Shown here: one piece after another, positions 1-5,494 of the stretch
How the letters are laid out: each line of letters starts with the position of its first letter
How positions within the stretch are numbered: the first letter of the stretch is position 1
From: Ekhidna sp.
GTDB taxonomy: Bacteria > Bacteroidota > Bacteroidia > Cytophagales > Cyclobacteriaceae
Assembly: GCA_013214445.1 (NCBI GenBank)
Contig: JABSPG010000307.1
Coordinates: forward strand, 1 to 5,494
Direction: 5' to 3'
Length of the DNA stretch: 5,494 nt
Translations under genes and position numbers: made by a program
The notes under the pieces: model-generated
What the model was told of the DNA's origin: nothing
What the model saw: only the letters and a program-made list of their open reading frames with translations
The model's database searches: none

Positions 1-64
1 CTGAATCAAAAAGAATTAGTCCAATAAGGACTAAAAAAATGACGATTGAAACTCCTCTATTCAT
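1..64 (-). CDS. N-terminal fragment of a membrane or exported protein, cut by the window edge
   Basis: Only 21 complete codons lie in the window, read from an ATG at 64-62 toward base 1 with no stop. The peptide starts MNRGVSIVIFLVLIGLILFD: a short positively charged start (Arg3), then about 15 uninterrupted hydrophobic residues, as in an N-terminal membrane anchor or a signal peptide. No cleavage site is visible in this stretch. The start codon is 10 nt after the stop of the TPR-CHAT gene on the same strand, so this is very probably the next gene of that operon. There is no clear Shine-Dalgarno site, as at the other starts here. The family cannot be identified from 21 residues. The call rests on the hydrophobic start and the tight spacing; a chance ORF is possible but less likely. 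Confidence 0.6.
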   Translation of the reverse strand, partial: MNRGVSIVIFLVLIGLILFDS

Positions 65-74
65 AGATGGTCTT

Positions 75-2771
75 TTACATTCCCACTAAAATAAATGGTG
101 CCCAGTAGTATGGGCGAGCGTATTCCTCCGAGTCTAATAGTGAAAGCTTCGCATTCCTGAGTGCAGTATTGTATCCGTGGTGTTCATTACTCAGATTGTA
201 GGTGTAGAATTGTATCATCATCTGAGCGGTACTAGCGTCAGCCACTTGCCAAAGTGATACGATGATGTTGTTTGCACCCGCATACTGGAGCGCTCTACTA
301 AGACCTACTATTCCTTCTCCTTTTGCTACTTTTCCAAGTCCCGTTTCGCAAGCAGAAAGGGTGACTAAGTCAGCATTAATATTAAGGTTGTAGATTTCTC
401 CAGTGTATAAACTACCATCTTCATTGTTTCCAGGTTTGAGAAAAATTCTTGAAAGTGCAGGTTCCGATTCGTTGACCTGACCATGCGTGGCAAAGTGGAG
501 GTATCTGTATTTTCCTAGATCTTCATTTTTGAAATACTTCTCACTTGCCTCAGATCCTCTTGCTACTTTGGTATCACAGTTATTACCCTTAAATAGATAC
601 TGAATTTCGTTGATCTCATGTGCTGATCCAGGCAAATCATTCATAGGAACCTCATTTTCTTCGAAGGTTATCGGAGCTATCAGTAGAATTTCTGGATTGA
701 TCCGTTCTTCATCACTTGCACGATCGTTGAATAATGTTGCTGAATAATCATATGAAATATGATAGTCTTTGATTAAAAAATCGGTGCTATTGTATGATTG
801 ATCATTGCTTTCTGATGATACTAAAGCTTCAAAAGGTATGGTTCCTAAGATACCATCGGGCAACACTATGAGTTCGTTTACGGACTTTGGTAAGTCGGGT
901 ATCAGCAAGTCGTGTAAAGCCTTTGCTGTTTTGTAATAGGCATTTTTGCTATTGTATTTTATAGCATTGCTGAGCCCAGATGAAAGCTTGGTAAAATCTT
1001 CTCCTTTTGGTTTGGTTACGGCTTTTATATTTTTTTTAGTGATCATGAAAATGTACAGGTTATCTTCTCCTGTGAAATAGGACAGCATTGCTGCATTATC
1101 CTGAAGATTTCTTTGTACACTTTCCACTGTTGCTATTGTTTGGTCATATTTCAGTTTGTAGTACTCTGGATAGCTAGCTTCAAGATCTGTGATAAAGGCT
1201 CTATAGGAATTCTGATAGGAGAATAGTAGATCTTTCATCTCCTGATTCCCTGTGTTTTCCTGTTGAGCTAGTTGTTGCTCTAAGAATGAGATCTCGTCCT
1301 TCAGCGAATCCTCCAGCTGTATTTGCTCAGCTGGTATACCGGCAAACTTCTTGGCTTTTGACTCTGTGATAGCTTCTAGTAGAACGGAAGATTTACTCCG
1401 TTCACAAAAATCAAAAGCAGTTTGAAGATGCTTTTTTCTATTAAAACTCTGCTCGCTTAGGATCAAGGATAACTGGATGCCACTTTCGTAGACTTCATTT
1501 GCAGTCTGTCCTAATCGTAACTTATCTTGTTCATTTAGCCTTTTTCTCCGGGTGTTGGTGATTAGATCATCGCAAGACTTGTAAGTGTTTATTGCTCCCA
1601 AGAGGTCTCTTACATTAAGTGATTTTTCGAAATGTAATGCTTCCAAAGCGATGGCTTTTGCCTGAAGAGTACGCAGAAGAATATCCCCATTATAGTAGTT
1701 CTCTAACGCAGGAAGTTCATAGACACTTATGTAAGATTGGCTTGGTAGATTGGCATAAATCGCTCTCTGATAAAACTCGACTGAAGTTTTAAATGCTGAT
1801 TTTGCTTTGTGTATTTCTCCAATCAGATAGTACGTATTCGCCACATCTGGGTGTTTTTCACCAAACAAGCTGATATACATCTGAAGCGCTTCTTTCTGCC
1901 TGAGCAGTGCTTTTTCAAACTCTTTTTTCTGAAGAAAGACTCGGCCAATAATGGATTGGATATAAGCTTTGTTTGGGTGATCGCCTATGTATGTGGCATC
2001 ATAAATAAGCTTAACTTCTTCTAGGATCTGCAGGGCTTCATCAAGCTCATTTTGCTCCATATTGGCGAAAGCAATGTTAAGGTTTGCCCTTAGCGTTCTT
2101 CTGTTGTTATTTCCAAGGTTCTCTTCATAGATTCCCTTGGCCCTGTTGAAATAGATCAAAGCTTGTAATGGGTCGTCTTGGAGGTAAACTCGGCCTAGAT
2201 TGTTGTAAGTATTTGCTACTTCGATCGATTGAGAACCAAACAACTTCCTTCGTAGAGCAAAGGCTTGCTCATGATACTGAATGGCAAGTTGCTTGTTTTC
2301 ATTGTTGGAATAGACCAAGCCAAGTGCATCAAGGCAATCAGCCTTGGCGCCACTCGCTTCGTTAGAAAAAACATTTTCAGCTTCCAGAAGTCGTTCGAGA
2401 GCATCGTCATTATGCCCTAGGTTTAGATGACTCAAACCCAAGTATGTCAATACTTGCGCTTTTCCAGTGGTATTACTGGGTGTTTCTTTTTCCAGAAAAC
2501 TCAACGTATTCTCTGCCAGGTTCTTTGCATGAAATGGATCTCCCGCCTCTATCTGGCATTTTATCATGCTTACATGCGAGGTTACATATTTTGCATAATC
2601 TTCTTTGGCAAAATGATCATCTCCAATCATTTTGAATTCTCTGTAAGCCTCATCAAAATTTCCAAGAGCAAAAAGCGAATCTGCAGAGTTCACCCCTTGG
2701 CCTAAAGCGCTGAGAAAAGCTCCCCAGCAAATAAAAATGATGGCAAACCTTGAATTAAAACTTGTAGACAT
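75..2771 (-). CDS. Exported TPR-repeat CHAT-domain protein (putative caspase-like cysteine peptidase)
   Basis: The 898-residue product begins with a Sec signal peptide: Arg8, a hydrophobic core at about 9-23, and a probable cleavage near 24/25 (SALG-Q). Residues about 29-345 are TPR helices. From about 143 to 345 they repeat every 42 residues, with Gly/Ala anchors at 151, 193, 234, 276 and 318 and linkers such as LFGEKHPDVANTY, the kinesin-light-chain-like TPR style. A helical, partly coiled-coil linker spans about 370-545. The CHAT region covers about 560-898: LSYFTGEDNLYIF (563-575), LPDGILGTIPFEAL (637-650), LPGSAHEINEI (713-723), LHFATHG (758-764), TLSACETGLG (804-813), GANNIIVSLW (832-841) and YYWAPFILVG near the end. 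His763 and Cys808 match the catalytic dyad of CHAT, caspase and separase peptidases, so an active peptidase is plausible. The signal peptide places it in the periplasm or beyond. The ATG at 2771 is preceded in frame by a TGA four codons upstream with no start codon between. It overlaps the barrel gene by 17 nt, which suggests translational coupling. The substrate is unknown. No frameshift or truncation is seen. Confidence 0.93.
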   Translation of the reverse strand: MSTSFNSRFAIIFICWGAFLSALGQGVNSADSLFALGNFDEAYREFKMIGDDHFAKEDYAKYVTSHVSMIKCQIEAGDPFHAKNLAENTLSFLEKETPSNTTGKAQVLTYLGLSHLNLGHNDDALERLLEAENVFSNEASGAKADCLDALGLVYSNNENKQLAIQYHEQAFALRRKLFGSQSIEVANTYNNLGRVYLQDDPLQALIYFNRAKGIYEENLGNNNRRTLRANLNIAFANMEQNELDEALQILEEVKLIYDATYIGDHPNKAYIQSIIGRVFLQKKEFEKALLRQKEALQMYISLFGEKHPDVANTYYLIGEIHKAKSAFKTSVEFYQRAIYANLPSQSYISVYELPALENYYNGDILLRTLQAKAIALEALHFEKSLNVRDLLGAINTYKSCDDLITNTRRKRLNEQDKLRLGQTANEVYESGIQLSLILSEQSFNRKKHLQTAFDFCERSKSSVLLEAITESKAKKFAGIPAEQIQLEDSLKDEISFLEQQLAQQENTGNQEMKDLLFSYQNSYRAFITDLEASYPEYYKLKYDQTIATVESVQRNLQDNAAMLSYFTGEDNLYIFMITKKNIKAVTKPKGEDFTKLSSGLSNAIKYNSKNAYYKTAKALHDLLIPDLPKSVNELIVLPDGILGTIPFEALVSSESNDQSYNSTDFLIKDYHISYDYSATLFNDRASDEERINPEILLIAPITFEENEVPMNDLPGSAHEINEIQYLFKGNNCDTKVARGSEASEKYFKNEDLGKYRYLHFATHGQVNESEPALSRIFLKPGNNEDGSLYTGEIYNLNINADLVTLSACETGLGKVAKGEGIVGLSRALQYAGANNIIVSLWQVADASTAQMMIQFYTYNLSNEHHGYNTALRNAKLSLLDSEEYARPYYWAPFILVGM

Positions 2772-3720
2772 AACTAATACTCAATACTTCATCTCTAGTA
2801 AGTCCATCAGGATTGAAATCCCTGTCTGTCAGTTTTATGCCCTGAATAATTTTGATGCTGTGATTTACATCTAAATGATATCCAAAGCTTCCCAATACGG
2901 AAAGTGCAAGCCCGGTGGTATTGTCAAGCTTTCTTCTCTGGGTGCTACCGAAAGGAATTCCCTCGTCTCTGGTTATTCGGTAGATCGGAAGCGCACCCAA
3001 GGAGAAATTGAAATTTGTAAACCTCCAATTGCGCTCCACGCGTAGCATCACATCAATTCCCCTCAATAATTCTCTTCCAATGTTGTATTCTCGGACATAC
3101 TCTTGGGATGGATAATCTGGGAATCCACTCCACAGAAACTGATTATTATTTCTAGTCAATGGAATCTGTATTCCAGTGGCAACTAACCATTTTGAATTGA
3201 TCATCGATGCTCCGGCAACAATGTCATATGACCCGAGACTTGGTTGGTAATACATGTGAAGAGGAGAATCATTCCCTCCTGTGAATTCATTGTTTACTGT
3301 TTCGTTCCCGTCTCCCAATGGAATTTTAGCTCCGAGTGTACCGCTGTAACTCCATTTATTTGTTGTCTTTAGCTGGCGCGTAAAGCTTAGTGAAATATCG
3401 CCAAGGTTTCCTGCTTCACCAAGAGTCCCTTGTGCCCATTGATAGGGTAACTTTATCTGAAAAGAGTTGTAGTCATTAATTCCTAGGTTAAAGTCGATAG
3501 TAGCGGCGTAAATGATGGGTGTCAAAAGACTAGTTCCCCTGTAGTAATTGAATTCCATTGATCTCAGTTTGATAGCAATCCTTTTGCTATAATTCTGATC
3601 GGGTTTCATGGCTCCCATCGTGCAAAATCCTGCATCACTACACCCCTGACTGAGCGTATCTAAGGGAGTGGCTAGCAACGCTAATATGATAGTAGTATAG
3701 AGTAGTTTAAGTAGCGTCAT
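2755..3720 (-). CDS. Predicted outer-membrane beta-barrel protein with a CSDAGFC motif
   Basis: The product is 321 residues. Residues 1-25 look like a Sec signal peptide: Lys5, a hydrophobic core at 6-19, and likely cleavage in TLSQG. The mature N-terminus carries GCSDAGFCTMGAMKPDQ (26-42) with Cys27 and Cys33, which could form a small disulfide loop or bind a ligand. From about 46 to the end there are many short amphipathic strands separated by Gly/Asn/Asp-rich turns, for example IAIKLRSMEFNYY, YAATIDFNLGI, SFQIKLPYQW, WSYSGTLGAKIPLGDG and SIKIIQGIKLTDRDF. The last strand, VLSISYVYKF, ends in Phe with alternating aromatic residues, the classic C-terminal signal for outer-membrane assembly by BAM. 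The number and pattern of strands suggest about 12, but this is an estimate. Cys27 is not in a good lipobox (LSQGC), so a lipoprotein is unlikely. It is the first gene of the minus-strand cluster and overlaps the CHAT gene. I do not recognise a characterised family; a porin, transporter or secretion channel would fit. Barrel location is fairly secure, function is not. Confidence 0.85.
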   Translation of the reverse strand: MTLLKLLYTTIILALLATPLDTLSQGCSDAGFCTMGAMKPDQNYSKRIAIKLRSMEFNYYRGTSLLTPIIYAATIDFNLGINDYNSFQIKLPYQWAQGTLGEAGNLGDISLSFTRQLKTTNKWSYSGTLGAKIPLGDGNETVNNEFTGGNDSPLHMYYQPSLGSYDIVAGASMINSKWLVATGIQIPLTRNNNQFLWSGFPDYPSQEYVREYNIGRELLRGIDVMLRVERNWRFTNFNFSLGALPIYRITRDEGIPFGSTQRRKLDNTTGLALSVLGSFGYHLDVNHSIKIIQGIKLTDRDFNPDGLTRDEVLSISYVYKF

Positions 3721-3723
3721 CTA

Positions 3724-3755
3724 TACAATATTAGTCAATTGACAATCATATTGTA
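3724..3755. promoter_or_regulatory. Inverted repeat with inner palindrome: candidate operator upstream of the barrel-CHAT operon
   Basis: The arms TACAATAT (3724-3731) and ATATTGTA (3748-3755) are perfect 8-bp inverted repeats separated by 16 bp. Between them sits a perfect 10-bp palindrome, GTCAATTGAC (3734-3743), whose centre is offset by 1 bp from that of the outer arms. The block ends 3 bp before the ATG of the barrel gene (3720) and is 139 bp from the lipoprotein ATG. It could be a dimeric regulator site controlling the operon, or a hairpin near the start of its mRNA. AT-rich DNA yields short inverted repeats by chance, so the two nested symmetries and the position are the main support. 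No regulator gene lies in the window. Confidence 0.4.
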
Positions 3756-3893
3756 AAAAAGGCTACTGCAATGTCTCAATGTCTACCATTTGTTACCTCA
3801 GGATAAAAAAAATCTACGCCGATTAAACCATCCTTTTGTTGAGCTGTCAAAGAAGCAAATCATTTGAAAACAAACACAAGAAATAACACAATT

Positions 3894-4727
3894 ATGAAAA
3901 AGCTAATTTTTGTTTCGGCAGCTATACTTGGTATCCTATTTACTTCTTGCTCGGAAGATCAAGAAACTCCATCTACATTAGTAGAAACCCTTGACATTGA
4001 TTCGGAGGCTACTTTCGATTCCAATTATGAGGATGTAGATCAAATAGCTGAAGCTAGTCTCAACACAGTTGACCAAAATGCTCGTGGCGATCGCGATGAA
4101 ATCATTGCATGTGCTAATGTGACGCATGACAGAGAGAATAAGTCCATTGTAATTGATTATGGAGAAGGCTGTGTTGGTCCGGGTGGAAGGACAAGGGCTG
4201 GAATCATCCGTGTCTCATATAGTGATCACCGACTCGTGCCTGGAGCTTTTAGAACGACCACCTTTGAAGGGTTTAGCTTAGATGGAGTTTTGATGGAAGG
4301 TACCCGCACGGTAGAAAATATTTCAGAAAGCTTAGAGGACGATTTGACATTCAGCATTTCCCTTACTGGGGGTAGAATGACTTTTGAGGATGGAACTAGC
4401 TCAACTAGAGAGTCGCAGAGAACACGTACTTGGATACGGGCTTCTAATCCATTAGATGATCAAAGAATTGTAACAGGTTTTGCTAACGGAAATGAAAGAG
4501 ATGGCACAGCTTACAGTGTAGAGATAACTAGTTCAATTGTATATAAAAGAGCTTGCTGGGCAAGTCGAGTGTTTATCCCTGTTTCAGGCGTGAAACAGTA
4601 CACTTCAGGGGATGATGTTGCGGTTGTCGATTATGGCGATGGTACTTGTGACAATGAGGTTTCAATAAGTATAAATGGTGGAGAGCCGATTATAAAAGAA
4701 ATTCAGCCGAGAGGAAGAAGACAGTAG
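3894..4727 (+). CDS. Predicted surface lipoprotein of unknown function with paired DYG-x-G-C motifs
   Basis: With the ATG at 3894 the product has 277 residues and a compact lipoprotein signal: MKK, a hydrophobic core at 4-16, and FTSC with lipid-acceptor Cys19. The next residues, SEDQE, place acids at +2 and +3 of the mature chain, the pattern of the Bacteroidota lipoprotein export signal, so display on the cell surface is likely. A longer reading from TTG at 3864 would add ten polar residues (MKTNTRNNTI) before the signal and is less likely. Residues about 20-70 are an acidic, low-complexity tether. The folded part, about 70-270, is rich in beta-strands. It has a DYGEGC motif at 88-93 and a related DYGDGTC at 246-252. 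Each is preceded by another cysteine (Cys73, Cys221), which could allow two disulfides. Between them lie TTTFEGF (121-127) and MEGTRTVENI (134-143). I have a general impression of similar uncharacterised Bacteroidota proteins but cannot name a family. It is transcribed alone, divergently from the barrel-CHAT operon, and ends at its own terminator. Confidence 0.85.
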   Translation: MKKLIFVSAAILGILFTSCSEDQETPSTLVETLDIDSEATFDSNYEDVDQIAEASLNTVDQNARGDRDEIIACANVTHDRENKSIVIDYGEGCVGPGGRTRAGIIRVSYSDHRLVPGAFRTTTFEGFSLDGVLMEGTRTVENISESLEDDLTFSISLTGGRMTFEDGTSSTRESQRTRTWIRASNPLDDQRIVTGFANGNERDGTAYSVEITSSIVYKRACWASRVFIPVSGVKQYTSGDDVAVVDYGDGTCDNEVSISINGGEPIIKEIQPRGRRQ

Positions 4728-4753
4728 TTAATCGTTAAACTTTTCAGGTAGGC

Positions 4754-4789
4754 AGCCCCATGATTCCAATAGGATGATTGGGGTTTTTT
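4754..4789 (+). terminator. Rho-independent terminator of the lipoprotein gene
   Basis: The stem CCCCA (4756-4760) with TGGGG (4779-4783) can be extended outward by a G-U and an A-U pair, and is followed by six T (4784-4789). Inside, TCC and GGA can pair across an AATA loop, separated from the main stem by matching TGAT segments whose mispairing would give tandem G-A mismatches. A second fold is also possible: CCAAT (4766-4770) with ATTGG (4777-4781), extended by wobble pairs and again ending at the T-tract. It begins 26 nt after the lipoprotein stop. On the opposite strand no T-tract follows the hairpin, so it should work mainly for the plus strand. Confidence 0.65.
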
Positions 4790-5435
4790 ATTGGGCAGAC
4801 GTGAAAGTATAGGAGATGATGTTTGCACCCATTCGTAAGGCTTGAATCCGGATTTCCTGAGGGTCGTTGTACACAGATTGATCTTCCCATCCATTCCCTA
4901 GATCAGATTCATAGGAGTAGAAGCAAACTAATCGATCTTCATATACAATTCCCCAACCTTTAGGAGCCTTGCCATCATGTTGATGGATTTTTGGTAGGCC
5001 CTGATCAAAATCAAATTTTTGATGATAGATAGGGTGGTCAAACGGGATTTCTACAAATTCAAGTTCAGGAAAAACTTTTTTCATTTCGATTTGTACAAAT
5101 TGGTCTAGTCCATAGTTGTCATCAATATGGAGGAACCCTCCTGAGGTTAGATAGTTCCTTAAGTTTTCTGCTTGAGCTTCATTAAAAACAACATTTCCAT
5201 GACCTGTCATATATACGTACGGGTAGAGGTAAAGGTCCGGGCTTCCAACTTCCACCACATCTTCCGATAGTGCTAAGTTTGTATTGATAGATTCATTGCA
5301 AAATTCAATCAGGTTAGGCAAGGCTGTTTTGTTGGCGTACCAGTCACCTCCACCATCGTATTTCAATTTCGCAATCTTCACAGGCTGTGAATTGACAAGA
5401 AGGGGGAGGAAAAGGAAAACTAAATATTTGGTCAT
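4788..5435 (-). CDS. Exported DUF4159 (ThuA-like fold) protein
   Basis: The 215-residue product starts with a Sec signal peptide (Lys3, hydrophobic 4-14, likely cleavage after Ser16 in VNS-Q). The rest is a nearly minimal DUF4159 domain and matches the family signature along its whole length: KYDGGGDWYAN (25-35), LPNL (39-42), YPYVYMTGHG (71-80), LRNYLTSGGFLHIDDNYG (92-109), FDHPIYH (132-138), GLPKIHQHDG (146-155), GWGIVYEDRLV (160-170), ESDLGNGWED (176-185) and ALRMGANII (199-207). The family is related to the ThuA and class I glutamine amidotransferase-like fold: TGHG and GGFLHIDD occupy the places of ThuA's GH and GGG-LH motifs. His79, Asp105, Asp106, His134, His151 and His153 are candidate active-site or metal-binding residues. 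No reaction has been assigned to the family as far as I know. The product should be periplasmic or membrane-associated. The gene converges on the lipoprotein gene, and its TAA (4790-4788) lies in the T-tract of that gene's terminator. No partner gene is visible upstream in the window. Confidence 0.93.
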   Translation of the reverse strand: MTKYLVFLFLPLLVNSQPVKIAKLKYDGGGDWYANKTALPNLIEFCNESINTNLALSEDVVEVGSPDLYLYPYVYMTGHGNVVFNEAQAENLRNYLTSGGFLHIDDNYGLDQFVQIEMKKVFPELEFVEIPFDHPIYHQKFDFDQGLPKIHQHDGKAPKGWGIVYEDRLVCFYSYESDLGNGWEDQSVYNDPQEIRIQALRMGANIISYTFTSAQ

Positions 5436-5494
5436 GCCTGTAGTATACTGCGGATTAAGAAAATTTGTTCAAACATTAAAATGATTTATCTGCT

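Noticed and set aside
2427..2705. Open plus-strand frames within the CHAT gene (for example 1809-2024, 2168-2365, 2427-2705).
   Set aside because: They are antisense to a gene with strong domain evidence and encode no recognisable protein features.
75..3720. A CHAT-gasdermin defence pair or type III-E CRISPR Craspase.
   Set aside because: The neighbour is a beta-barrel with a signal peptide, not a gasdermin, the CHAT protein is exported, and no CRISPR repeats or Cas genes are present.
3834..3866. TTTTG then ATCATTTG, about 20 bp apart, upstream of the lipoprotein gene, as a possible Bacteroidota promoter.
   Set aside because: The TA of the -7 element is missing. CAAATCATTTG is also a short palindrome, but nothing else supports either reading.
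3864..3893. TTG start at 3864 for the lipoprotein gene.
   Set aside because: It would put ten polar residues ahead of a lipoprotein signal that is already complete from the ATG at 3894.
4083..4091. RGD tripeptide (residues 64-66) in the lipoprotein tether, a possible integrin-binding motif.
   Set aside because: It lies in a charged low-complexity stretch and nothing suggests contact with animal cells; chance is the simpler explanation.
5442..5472. Promoter-like TTGAAC and TATACT on the minus strand, 19 bp apart, upstream of the DUF4159 gene.
   Set aside because: The spacing is long and the elements resemble the E. coli sigma-70 type rather than the Bacteroidota TTTG / TAnnTTTG type, so the match may be chance.
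5481..5494. ATG at 5481 opening MIYL on the plus strand, a possible divergent gene.
   Set aside because: Only four complete codons are visible, with no signal beyond an A-rich upstream stretch; this is not enough to call a gene.

Overview
The window reads as chromosomal DNA of a Bacteroidota bacterium, most likely a marine Cytophagales-type organism; the lineage is inferred from protein style and not from a marker gene. The pointers are a DUF4159 protein, a lipoprotein whose lipid cysteine is followed at once by acidic residues (the Bacteroidota surface-export pattern), a TPR-CHAT protein with a signal peptide, A-rich leaders with no convincing Shine-Dalgarno sites, and moderately low GC (about 40% by eye).

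Layout. Bases 1-3720 hold a minus-strand cluster that looks like one operon. Its first gene (2755-3720) encodes a predicted outer-membrane beta-barrel. The second (75-2771) overlaps it by 17 nt and encodes an exported 898-residue TPR-CHAT protein with an intact His-Cys dyad. A third (1-64, cut by the window edge) begins 10 nt after the CHAT stop and opens with a hydrophobic, membrane-inserting segment. Bases 3721-3893 are a divergent intergenic region. It holds an 8-bp inverted repeat around a 10-bp palindrome, directly upstream of the barrel start codon. On the plus strand, 3894-4727 encodes a predicted surface lipoprotein of unknown function, followed by a rho-independent terminator at 4754-4789. 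A convergent minus-strand gene (4788-5435) encodes an exported DUF4159 protein. Its stop codon lies in the T-tract of that terminator. The last 59 bases hold only the upstream region of this gene. No RNA gene, CRISPR array, insertion sequence or phage gene was seen.

How the parts may work together. Four of the five genes have a clear export signal, and the fifth starts with a membrane-like segment, so the region is devoted to the cell envelope. The most interesting element is the barrel / TPR-CHAT / membrane-protein cluster. CHAT proteins are caspase- and separase-related peptidases, and the well-studied ones (Craspase, gasdermin-activating CHAT, HetF) work in the cytoplasm. An exported one, apparently translationally coupled to an outer-membrane barrel, suggests an envelope proteolysis or signalling module. 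That is inference from gene order and motifs; no substrate can be seen. The lipoprotein and DUF4159 genes look like ordinary chromosomal neighbours.
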